DNA of 7,012 nt from NCBI GenBank assembly GCA_016929035.1, contig JAFGJP010000116.1:1-7012 (forward strand), given 5' to 3'. This stretch comes from Candidatus Auribacterota bacterium (GTDB lineage: Bacteria > Auribacterota > JAFGBW01 > JAFGJP01). A program made the translations under genes and the position numbers. The notes under the pieces are model-generated. The model did no database searches. It was not told the origin of the DNA and saw only the letters and a program-made list of their open reading frames with translations. Below are positions 1-5,944 of the stretch, one piece after another. Within the stretch, counting starts at the first letter, position 1, and every line of letters begins with the position of its first letter.

Positions 1-85
1 ACTTTTAATTATTAACTATTTTACTTTTATTGCTCTTTATTCATTGTTTTCAATTTTAAATTTGTAATTTTACATTATATTTTTT
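1..85. other. AT-rich leader upstream of the ExeA-like gene
   Basis: This stretch is almost entirely A and T and contains no gene. I see no convincing pair of -35 and -10 boxes at normal spacing and no Shine-Dalgarno sequence before the ATG at 86. It shares short words with the other AT-rich gaps. ACTTTTAATT (1-10) recurs at 6322-6331, AATTTTAAATTT (52-63) recurs at 6328-6339, and AATTTTACATT (66-76) recurs inverted at 5960-5970. It is therefore probably a member of an AT-rich intergenic repeat family. It must carry whatever promoter serves the three genes that follow, unless transcription enters from outside the window. Confidence 0.5.
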
Positions 86-901
86 ATGTACGAAGCTTAC
101 TGGAAATTAAAAGAAAAGCCCTTCAGGAACACGCCTGATCCGAAGTTCTTTTTTAACTCCACCCAGCATGAAGACGCGCTGCTGAAACTGACTTACGCAG
201 CAGCAGAAAGCATGGGTGCAGCTATGCTGACCGGGGTCTTCGGATGCGGAAAAACCCTTATCGGCCAGGCTCTTCTCAGAGATCTCGGACCTGAAAGATA
301 CCGCCTGGCGTTTATCAACACGCCCCTTCTGTCAAGCCCTGAGCTTCTCCGTTCTATTGTCAGAAATCTGAAAAGCACAGAACTTCCCAGCAAGATGTCT
401 GAACTTATGAGCGATTCTCTCCTTGAAATCCTGCAGGACGTCCTCATTAACAATATGCGGGACGGAAAAGAAACCGTCATTATCATCGACGAAGCTCACA
501 TCATCAAGGATGATAATATTTTCGAAACCCTGAGGCTCCTTCTCAATTTTCAGCTTCAGGATAAATTTCTTTTAACGCTTTTTCTCTTCGGACAGCCTGA
601 GCTGAAAGACAAGATCAATAATTACAAACAGCTCGAGCAAAGGATAGCTCTTCGCTGCCATCTTGACCGGTTTGGAGAGAAAGAGACAGCGCAATATATC
701 CTTCACCGGATGAAAGTCGCTGGAAGGGAAGACCAGGTCTTTACCCCGGATGCGGTAAAAATCATCTTTGAAAAGACCGGAGGCATACCCAGGCGGATCA
801 ACCACCTGTGCGACCTCTCCCTCCTGACCGGATTCGGAAGAAAAGCTCAAAACATCGATAGAACCATTATTGAGAGATCGACAAAAGAATTTGGTGAATG
901 A
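86..901 (+). CDS. ExeA/GspA-like AAA+ ATPase, ATPase domain only
   Basis: A 271-residue P-loop ATPase of the ExeA/GspA family. The N-terminus (MYEAYWKLKEKPF, then TPDP) is the usual opening of ExeA-type proteins and supports the start at 86, although no ribosome-binding site is visible. Walker A is GVFGCGKT (about 50-57) and Walker B is VIIIDEAH (131-138, D135/E136). A GQPEL segment (169-173) sits at the sensor-1 region, and GGIPRRINHLCD (about 232-243) is the typical arginine-bearing sensor-2 region. Characterised ExeA/GspA proteins help place the secretin by binding peptidoglycan and have a membrane segment plus a peptidoglycan-binding domain after the ATPase. Here the protein stops after the ATPase domain and should be cytoplasmic. 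The stop overlaps the start of the sigma-54 activator by four bases, and pilC follows, so I infer a role in pilus or type II secretion assembly or its control. TnsC/TniB-like transposition ATPases share this fold, but no transposase lies nearby. Confidence 0.85.
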   Translation: MYEAYWKLKEKPFRNTPDPKFFFNSTQHEDALLKLTYAAAESMGAAMLTGVFGCGKTLIGQALLRDLGPERYRLAFINTPLLSSPELLRSIVRNLKSTELPSKMSELMSDSLLEILQDVLINNMRDGKETVIIIDEAHIIKDDNIFETLRLLLNFQLQDKFLLTLFLFGQPELKDKINNYKQLEQRIALRCHLDRFGEKETAQYILHRMKVAGREDQVFTPDAVKIIFEKTGGIPRRINHLCDLSLLTGFGRKAQNIDRTIIERSTKEFGE

Positions 902-2277
902 AAGAAAAAATCGATCAAAGAATCCTGATTGTTCATGAGAAGCAGCCGATATCTTCTTATGTAGCCGCACGCCTGAAATCATGGGGGTGCAAGGTTGATA
1001 CGACAGCGAGCGGCTACACCGCCATGGAAAAGATCGGCTATTATTCATATTTTGCCGTATTTATCTCTTCGACTCTTCCTCTGACAAACTACAGGGACCT
1101 GATCAAGCGCATTCAGAGAGATTACGCCGGGCTTTATGTCGTAGTCCTGGATTCAGAGAACAAGCTCACGGAAACAGAAGTGAAAGAATGCAACCTCGAT
1201 TTCTACATCCCCGACCCCATGGACGATCATCTCCTCTCATCCGTCCTTTCCGAGATGGCCGGAAGGCGTCCTGATCTTGAAAAATATTTCGAAAACATCC
1301 CTCTTGTGACCTTTGATTTTGAGAGAATGGTCGGGAAACATCCCAAGATGATCGAGCTGTATAAGATCATGAAAAAACTGAGCCTTTCTTCCGTTACCGT
1401 TCTTATCCTCGGAGAAAGCGGCACGGGCAAAGAGCTTACGGCCAGAGCTATCCATTACTCGGGAGAGAGAAAAAACGGCCCCTTTGTGGCTGTCAGCTGC
1501 GCCGCCATTCCGGAAAATCTTCTTGAAAGCGAGCTTTTCGGTCATGAAAAAGGAGCTTTTACAGGCGCGGTGAACCAGAAAATCGGCAAATTCGAACAGG
1601 CTCACAGGGGAACGATTTTCCTGGATGAGATCGCCGAGATGAGCCCGTCTCTTCAGGCAAAACTTCTCAGGGTCCTTGAAGAAAACGAATTCCAGCGCGT
1701 CGGCGGCACAGAAAAAACCAAAGTCGACGTCCGCATTATATCAGCCACGAATAAAGACCTGTGGAAGCTGGCACAGGAAGGCGTGTTCCGTCAGGACCTC
1801 TACTACAGGCTTAGCGCCTTTCCTCTTCATCTGCCGCCCCTCAGGGAAAGAAAAACAGACATTCCTTTCATAGCCGGCCACTTCATAAAAAAACATCATA
1901 AACGGGCTGGAAAGGACCTCTGTCGCATTGATAAAGACGCCCTCGAAATACTGAAAGAGTTCACATGGAAAGGGAATGTCCGGGAGCTGGAGAATGTCAT
2001 CGAGCGCTCTCTTGTCATGTGCGAAGACAACATCATCAGAGTCAAAGATCTGCCGGATTATCTTCTTGAAGTCGGCAGGCAGGAAAAAGAACATACGGAA
2101 GATGTGCTTGTCAACATAAAGCCCATTGAGGAAATCGAAAAAGAAGCCATGATCAAAGCTCTTCAAAAAACATCAGGAAACCAGTCTCAGGCAGCCCGCC
2201 AGCTGAAGATGAACCTGATCACGTTTTACAGGAAAATAAAAAAATACAATATTCCGGTAAAAGAGATAAAATCATAA
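898..2277 (+). CDS. Sigma-54-dependent transcriptional activator (NtrC/PilR family) with degenerate receiver domain
   Basis: A 459-residue enhancer-binding protein with three parts. Residues 1-125 have the size and pattern of a response-regulator receiver. However, the acidic pair is H13/E14, the phosphoacceptor position is S57, the Thr/Ser switch position is D85 and the conserved Lys is D106, so it should not accept phosphate normally. Residues about 143-375 are the sigma-54-interacting AAA+ domain. It has Walker A GESGTGKE (172-179), an intact GAFTGA loop (219-224), Walker B GTIFLDEI (238-245), RQDLYYRL (298-305) and WKGNVRELEN (357-366). Residues about 415-450 form a Fis-type helix-turn-helix (SGNQSQAARQLKM). 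It should drive open-complex formation at -24/-12 promoters by ATP hydrolysis. The ATG overlaps the preceding TGA (ATGA) and has no strong ribosome-binding site, which suggests translational coupling to the ExeA-like gene. pilC follows after 53 bases, so pilus or secretion genes are plausible targets. No GG-N10-GC promoter stood out in the window. Confidence 0.93.
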   Translation: MKEKIDQRILIVHEKQPISSYVAARLKSWGCKVDTTASGYTAMEKIGYYSYFAVFISSTLPLTNYRDLIKRIQRDYAGLYVVVLDSENKLTETEVKECNLDFYIPDPMDDHLLSSVLSEMAGRRPDLEKYFENIPLVTFDFERMVGKHPKMIELYKIMKKLSLSSVTVLILGESGTGKELTARAIHYSGERKNGPFVAVSCAAIPENLLESELFGHEKGAFTGAVNQKIGKFEQAHRGTIFLDEIAEMSPSLQAKLLRVLEENEFQRVGGTEKTKVDVRIISATNKDLWKLAQEGVFRQDLYYRLSAFPLHLPPLRERKTDIPFIAGHFIKKHHKRAGKDLCRIDKDALEILKEFTWKGNVRELENVIERSLVMCEDNIIRVKDLPDYLLEVGRQEKEHTEDVLVNIKPIEEIEKEAMIKALQKTSGNQSQAARQLKMNLITFYRKIKKYNIPVKEIKS

Positions 2278-2330
2278 AATTCTTTTTGCCTTGTGCCGAT
2301 ATGACTTAGAGAAGGATACTTTTTCAGGAC

Positions 2331-3530
2331 ATGAAATTTTCTTATGTAGGAAAAGACAGGACAGGGAAAAACGTTTCCGGGACAATAGACGGAAGCGACA
2401 GGCTTTCCGCTGCAGCAAAGCTGCGCGCAAGGGGCATCCAGGTGGCCAACCTGACGCGTGGAGGGGAGATCAAGACTTCAAGAGGAATCAGAAAAGTCAA
2501 GCCCATGATGCTGATGATGATGACGCGCCAGCTGTCCACGCTTCTTCGCGCAGGTGTTCCTATCGTAACAGCCATCCACAGCATTGTCACGCAAATCGAA
2601 GATGAAGATTTGCAGTCGGTCATGCAGAATGTGGAATCAGGGGTTAAAAACGGCCTTTCCCTTTCCAAATCCCTGGCCGGGCAAAGAGGTGTTTTTTCTG
2701 AACTCTACGTCAACATTGTCTTTGCAGGGGAATCAGGCGGCGTTCTGCCGGAAGTCCTTGCAAGGCTCGCCGACCTTATCGAGCGAGATGAAAAAATCCG
2801 AACAGAAGTCAAGGCAGCTCTCCGTTACCCGTTCATGGTCATCGGCGCTCTTATTTTTGCCTTTCTTTTCCTGGTCAACTTTGTTGTTCCCAAGTTTGCT
2901 ATGATGTTCAGACAGTTTAAGATCGAGCTACCTTTGCCAACGCGCATCCTTATCGCTTTGAGCGATCTGATGGAAAATTACTGGATGTGGATGCTGGGGG
3001 GAGCAGCTGTTTTAGGATTTGCTTTTTACAGGTATAAAAAAACGCCTGGCGGCAAAAGGCGAATCGATAATTTTTCTCTTAAACTGCCAGCCATAGGCCC
3101 CCTGATCGTCAAATTCAACATGGCCCGGTTTGCCAGCCTTCTTTCCACGCTCATCAAGAGCGGAGTTCCTATTGTAACATGCCTGAATATTGTCAGAAAC
3201 ACTGTGGAAAATGAGATCATCAAAGAGGATGTCGACCTTATCATCAAAAGAGTCGAATCCGGAGAAGGGATATATGTTACGATGCTGGAAAGCAGTGTCT
3301 TCCCCAATCTTATGGCGAACATGGTCGAAATCGGCGAAAAATCAGGCGCCATTGATGAAATGCTTGTCATGATATCCGACCACTATGAAATGGAAACACA
3401 CTATGCTGTCAAGGGGATGACAGCTCTTATTGAGCCGGTCATGACCGTAACAGCCGGAACGATGGTTCTCGGGCTGGCTCTTGCGATCTTCCTCCCCATG
3501 TGGGATATTGTCAAAGCCGCCAGGCAGTAA
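2331..3530 (+). CDS. pilC: Type IV pilus / type II secretion inner-membrane platform protein PilC/GspF
   Basis: A 399-residue protein of normal PilC/GspF length. The N-terminus (MKFSYVGKDRTGKNVSGTID) is the usual short beta-rich lead. Two T2SSF domains follow at about 65-190 and 265-390, each opening with the same pattern (TRQLSTLLRAGVPIVTAI and ARFASLLSTLIKSGVPIVT). The GESGG (133-137) and GEKSG (335-339) turns recur in the two halves. Hydrophobic segments at about 167-188, 215-233 and 366-389 fit three membrane passes. The protein sits in the inner membrane and links the cytoplasmic assembly ATPase to pilin or pseudopilin polymerisation. An in-frame stop at 2307-2309 and no upstream ATG fix the start. 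The ribosome-binding site is weak (GAAGGA at 2311-2316 is distant). It lies 53 bases after the sigma-54 activator with no terminator between, so it probably belongs to the same operon. PilB/GspE, PilT and pilin genes are absent from the window. PilC and GspF cannot be firmly separated by sequence alone. Confidence 0.93.
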   Translation: MKFSYVGKDRTGKNVSGTIDGSDRLSAAAKLRARGIQVANLTRGGEIKTSRGIRKVKPMMLMMMTRQLSTLLRAGVPIVTAIHSIVTQIEDEDLQSVMQNVESGVKNGLSLSKSLAGQRGVFSELYVNIVFAGESGGVLPEVLARLADLIERDEKIRTEVKAALRYPFMVIGALIFAFLFLVNFVVPKFAMMFRQFKIELPLPTRILIALSDLMENYWMWMLGGAAVLGFAFYRYKKTPGGKRRIDNFSLKLPAIGPLIVKFNMARFASLLSTLIKSGVPIVTCLNIVRNTVENEIIKEDVDLIIKRVESGEGIYVTMLESSVFPNLMANMVEIGEKSGAIDEMLVMISDHYEMETHYAVKGMTALIEPVMTVTAGTMVLGLALAIFLPMWDIVKAARQ

Positions 3531-3630
3531 GACAGACTCAAGACTCCAGACACAAGACAATAAACGCAGGAAAAGGAATGTAACCACAGCAGAGCATAGA
3601 GAAAAAAGAATACCCATAGGACGAAGGACG

Positions 3631-3680
3631 TGTCATTGCGAGGAGCCTTGAACCCTACGTGGTTCATGGCGACGAAGCAA
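3631..3680. repeat. REP-like hairpin of the 'gtcattgcgagg...cgacgaagcaa' type
   Basis: The sequence begins TGTCATTGCGAGGAGCC and ends GGCGACGAAGCAA, which I recognise from memory as the ends of a dispersed intergenic repeat common in bacterial genomes. It folds as a hairpin. GCCTTGAACC (3645-3654) pairs with GGTTCATGGC (3661-3670) at nine of ten positions around the loop CTACGT, and the outer TTGC (3636-3639) pairs with GCAA (3677-3680). It lies about 100 bases after the pilC stop and has no T-run, so it is not a classical terminator, though it could stabilise or end transcripts. Confidence 0.65.
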
Positions 3681-3732
3681 ACTCAGTAAAAGGATATGTC
3701 TTCTGTTGGATCATTCTTTATCGTGACCTGAC

Positions 3733-3745
3733 GGGATATGTTCAC
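3733..3745 (+). repeat. Direct copy of the inverted-repeat arm motif
   Basis: GGGATATGTTCAC here matches GGGATGTGTTCAC at 3850-3862 at 12 of 13 bases. The same motif is present inverted at 3978-3990. It therefore lies outside the large inverted-repeat element in direct orientation to its left inner arm. It may be the remnant of a second element end. Confidence 0.5.
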
Positions 3746-3777
3746 TGAAAAATAATTAGCAAGTCGGAGCAGAAAGA

Positions 3778-4030
3778 CTGGGGGAAGTTTTTCGCTCCTG
3801 TCAATTTTTAAAGCAAAGATAACTCGCGAATCCGGTGGCTGCGGGTGGCGGGATGTGTTCACAAGCAGGGCGTCGAGCGACCGGAGCGGGCACGGTTCCT
3901 GAGCGAATGCGAGGGAGAGCGGAGGGAGCGAACCGAGTGCGGGCTTGCCTCGCCGGGGCAAGACAAACATCCCTGCTGTGAACATATTCCGCCAGAACCC
4001 GCTATAGCTATTAAAAAAAACTTCTCCCAG
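3778..4030. repeat. Nested inverted-repeat element with GC-rich core
   Basis: Two pairs of arms nest here. The outer pair is CTGGGGGAAGTTTTT (3778-3792) and AAAAACTTCTCCCAG (4016-4030), complementary at 14 of 15 positions. The inner pair is 3847-3870 and 3971-3993, which differ by two substitutions and one single-base indel. Their shared core reads TGTTCACA then GCAGGG. A GCGGGT/ACCCGC match (3841-3846, 3997-4002) extends the inner arms outward. Between the inner arms, 68 of 100 bases are G or C, well above the flanking DNA. Further hairpins lie inside: CGGTTC/GAACCG (3893-3898, 3930-3935) and CTTGCC/GGCAAG (3944-3949, 3957-3962). No transposase is present, so it is either a non-autonomous mobile repeat or a large structured dispersed repeat. 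Confidence 0.65.
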
Positions 4031-4065
4031 CCTTCCCGGACGTCCGCACAAACACAAAAAAACGA

Positions 4066-4094
4066 TTTTTTTTCACCTGTCTTTTTGCTATATT
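4066..4094 (+). promoter_or_regulatory. Candidate extended -10 promoter for serC
   Basis: TATATT at 4089-4094 is preceded by TG at 4086-4087, forming an extended -10 element (TGCTATATT). A T-rich tract at 4066-4071 lies 17 bases upstream in the -35 position but is a poor match to TTGACA. A start near 4101 would give a leader of about 60 bases with the strong serC ribosome-binding site intact. This is a pattern match only. Confidence 0.35.
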
Positions 4095-4112
4095 ACATAA
4101 CTTATTAAAGTT

Positions 4113-4143
4113 TTGACAAAAACCCGTTAAAGCGGCATATTAT
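4113..4143 (+). promoter_or_regulatory. Second candidate promoter for serC (perfect -35)
   Basis: TTGACA at 4113-4118 is a perfect sigma-70 -35 box. The possible -10 boxes are CATATT (4136-4141, 17-base spacing) or TATTAT (4138-4143, 19-base spacing). Either would start transcription within or at the edge of the serC ribosome-binding site, leaving a very short leader. That makes this less convincing than its -35 suggests. Confidence 0.35.
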
Positions 4144-4144
4144 T

Positions 4145-4151
4145 AAGGAGG
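4145..4151 (+). promoter_or_regulatory. Strong ribosome-binding site of serC
   Basis: AAGGAGG lies eight bases before the ATG at 4160. It is one of the two strongest Shine-Dalgarno sequences in the window and fixes the serC start. Confidence 0.85.
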
Positions 4152-4159
4152 AGAAAGAC

Positions 4160-5239
4160 ATGCGCGTCTACAATTTTAATCCAGGTCCTTCAACGCTTCC
4201 CACAGAAGTTCTTGAAAAAGTCCAGGCCGAACTTCTTGATTATCAGGGCAAGGGCCTTTCTGTCATGGAAATGAGCCACAGGAGTCCTGAGTTTTCCGAT
4301 ATTCTCGCCAGGGCCAAGCAGAATCTCCGGGATGTCATGAAGATTAACGATAACTATGAAATCCTTTTTCTTCAGGGAGGAGCAAGCCTGCAGTTTTTTA
4401 TGCTTCCAATGAACTTCCTCTCTCCTGAAACAAAAGCAGATTACATCGATACAGGGTCATGGGCAAGCAAGGCCGTTAAAGAAGCCAGGCCATTTGGAAG
4501 CATCAACGTCATTTTCAGCGGGAAAAATGAAAACTATTCACGCATACCGTCTTGGAATAACCTGCCGTTTAGCGATGACGCTCTATACTGCCATATCACG
4601 TCCAATAACACCATTTACGGGACCCAGTACAAAGATTATGGAAATCCCGGAGGACCGAAGCTTGTCGCCGACATGTCCTCGGACATCATGACCAGAAGCT
4701 TTGATATAGAAAAATTTTCCATGATCTACGCCGGCGCACAGAAAAATCTCGGGCCAAGCGGAGTGACTCTCGTTATCATCCGCAAGGACTTCGCAGCGAA
4801 GGCCAAGTCTGATATCCCGACGCTTCTTCAGTACAAAACGCATATTGAAAAAGATTCTCTTTACAACACTCCTCCGACATTTGCCATCTATCTGGTCATG
4901 TGCATCACGGAATGGGCTGTGAAAAAAGGCGGCATCGATGCTCTTGAAAAAGAGTGCAGGGTAAAAGCCGGTATGGTCTATGAAACTGTTGACGGTACAG
5001 ACTTTTATATCCCGACAGCCAGCAAGGACAGCCGCTCTCTGACAAACATCACGTTCAGGCTCAAGAATGAAGCTCTGGAAAAAATATTTATCGAAGAAGC
5101 CAAAAAAGAAAAGCTTATCGGTCTGAAGGGCCACAGGAGCGTAGGGGGGATACGCGTCTCCAATTACAGCGCCATGTCGCTGAAGGGCATCCAGACCCTT
5201 GTTGATTTCATGAAAGATTTTGAAAAGAGAAATACATAA
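4160..5239 (+). CDS. serC: Phosphoserine aminotransferase
   Basis: A 359-residue class V PLP-dependent aminotransferase of normal SerC length. It converts 3-phosphohydroxypyruvate and glutamate to O-phosphoserine and 2-oxoglutarate in serine synthesis. In many bacteria it also acts in the PLP pathway on the 4-phosphohydroxythreonine precursor. Recognisable motifs are the N-terminal YNFNPGPSTLP (4-14), MEMSHRS (36-42), GGASLQF (73-79), SNNTIYGTQ (148-156) and DMSSDI (171-176). The PLP-lysine motif AGAQKNLGPSG follows (about 191-201, Schiff-base lysine K195). The C-terminal HRSVGGIRVSNYSAM segment carries the arginines expected to bind substrate. It is cytoplasmic, probably a homodimer, and nothing looks truncated. 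It follows a repeat-filled gap with its own promoter candidates and leads a likely operon with the membrane protein and PilZ genes, an unusual pairing. A serA gene, often near serC, is not in the window. Confidence 0.97.
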   Translation: MRVYNFNPGPSTLPTEVLEKVQAELLDYQGKGLSVMEMSHRSPEFSDILARAKQNLRDVMKINDNYEILFLQGGASLQFFMLPMNFLSPETKADYIDTGSWASKAVKEARPFGSINVIFSGKNENYSRIPSWNNLPFSDDALYCHITSNNTIYGTQYKDYGNPGGPKLVADMSSDIMTRSFDIEKFSMIYAGAQKNLGPSGVTLVIIRKDFAAKAKSDIPTLLQYKTHIEKDSLYNTPPTFAIYLVMCITEWAVKKGGIDALEKECRVKAGMVYETVDGTDFYIPTASKDSRSLTNITFRLKNEALEKIFIEEAKKEKLIGLKGHRSVGGIRVSNYSAMSLKGIQTLVDFMKDFEKRNT

Positions 5240-5244
5240 GGAGG
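5238..5244 (+). promoter_or_regulatory. Ribosome-binding site overlapping the serC stop
   Basis: AAGGAGG begins inside the serC TAA and lies five bases before the ATG at 5250. It decides the start of the small membrane-protein gene in favour of 5250 over an in-frame TTG at 5220, and suggests translational linkage to serC. Confidence 0.8.
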
Positions 5245-5249
5245 AAGTT

Positions 5250-5546
5250 ATGCAAAAACTTCTCACTGTTTTTATGATCCTTGCCCTTTTAATCGCGGCT
5301 GGCGTTCTTTTTGTTTCCCAGCGATACGAAGTTGTTTTAACAAGTAAGGACAATATTATCGTTTTCGACAGGCTCACCACGTCCTTTATTGAAAAAAACG
5401 CCAAGGGAGAGTGGGAAAGAAAGCCTCTCAAGAAAGGGGAGATCTTTATGGGCTTTTCATCTGAAGATTCGGGTAAAAAACCGACAGGCATCACAACGCC
5501 TCAGCCCGAGCCGCAGCCAAAGCCCAAACCTGATCTGAAAATTTAG
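5250..5546 (+). CDS. Small single-pass membrane protein with Pro-rich tail, function unknown
   Basis: A 98-residue protein I do not recognise. Residues 1-3 are a short MQK lead, and about 4-23 (LLTVFMILALLIAAGVLFVS) form one hydrophobic helix, either a membrane anchor or an uncleaved signal. I see no clear cleavage or lipobox site. A basic/acidic segment of about 50 residues follows, then a Pro-rich alternating tail (PQPEPQPKPKP, 84-94). The likely topology puts the tail in the periplasm, as in small proteins that reach across the envelope, but that is inference. Its ribosome-binding site overlaps the serC stop, and the PilZ gene begins 15 bases after its own stop, so the three are probably one operon. 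The middle segment could be a small folded domain, but no motif identifies it. Confidence 0.75.
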   Translation: MQKLLTVFMILALLIAAGVLFVSQRYEVVLTSKDNIIVFDRLTTSFIEKNAKGEWERKPLKKGEIFMGFSSEDSGKKPTGITTPQPEPQPKPKPDLKI

Positions 5547-5561
5547 TCAGATGGTGGACAA

Positions 5562-5939
5562 ATGAAAAATACGGAACGGAGAAAATATCAGCGTGTCGAG
5601 GCTAACATAAAGACATCATTCCACCCGAAAGGGGAAAACCAGTCTTACCCGTCTTTAATCATCAACATGAGCCAGGGAGGCATGCTTCTCAAGTCGGAGC
5701 GGGCTTTTCCTCTTGACCTCGTCCTTATGGTTAAAATCGTAAAAGGGCAGTTTTCACCCAAAGACCTTTTTATTCCGGCACAGATCAACCGCTGTGAGAC
5801 CATATACGATGGTCAGCTTTATCACCTTGCCGTCGAGATCAAAAGAAACAAGAAGGACATCTGTGAAGCTGTCGACAAGTTTTACTTCAATGTGCTCGAG
5901 TGGAAAAAGAAAGACTCTGAAGAGAGACTAAAGAATTAA
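5562..5939 (+). CDS. PilZ-domain protein, probable c-di-GMP receptor
   Basis: A 125-residue single-domain PilZ protein. The c-di-GMP signature is present in both parts. RxxxR is seen as R7-KYQ-R11 near the N-terminus. The second motif, (D/N)xSxxG, is N35-M-S37-Q-G-G40 in INMSQGGMLL. A beta-rich body follows (VLMVKIV, IPAQINRCE, YHLAVEI) and the C-terminus is a charged helix. It has no membrane segment and should be cytosolic. PilZ proteins of this kind bind cyclic di-GMP and act on motility, pili, exopolysaccharide or transcription targets through direct contacts. The weak ribosome-binding site (GGTGGA at about 5553-5558) and the 15-base gap to the upstream gene suggest coupling. The partner could be the neighbouring membrane protein or the pilus machinery encoded nearby, but the sequence does not show which. 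Confidence 0.88.
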   Translation: MKNTERRKYQRVEANIKTSFHPKGENQSYPSLIINMSQGGMLLKSERAFPLDLVLMVKIVKGQFSPKDLFIPAQINRCETIYDGQLYHLAVEIKRNKKDICEAVDKFYFNVLEWKKKDSEERLKN

Positions 5940-5944
5940 ATTAT

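Larger units (their letters stand above)
3531..4159. other. 629-base intergenic region made of dispersed repeats
   Basis: No credible gene lies here. From 3531 to about 3600 there is simple sequence rich in AGAC/CAAGAC words (CAAGAC at 3539-3544 and 3553-3558), then a CCACAGCAGAGCATAGAG-type stretch. Next come a hairpin repeat (3631-3680), a nested inverted-repeat element (3778-4030) and an AT-rich promoter area before serC. Open frames of 124 codons (minus strand, 3683-4057) and 87 codons (plus strand, 3845-4108) cross the repeat but look like accidents of its GC-rich core. No rho-independent terminator with a T-run follows pilC. Confidence 0.7.

Noticed and set aside
3845..4108. 87-codon plus-strand frame across the GC-rich repeat
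   Set aside because: Charged, low-complexity product explained by the inverted-repeat core, with no ribosome-binding site or known motif.
5220..5249. Longer version of the small membrane protein starting at TTG 5220
   Set aside because: It would add ten hydrophilic residues overlapping serC. AAGGAGG five bases before ATG 5250 clearly marks the later start, and the hydrophobic helix then sits at the N-terminus.
4583..5494. 303-codon open frame on the minus strand opposite serC and the small membrane-protein gene
   Set aside because: It lies fully antisense to a clear SerC with all its motifs. It has no recognisable domain and arises from codon bias of the sense genes.
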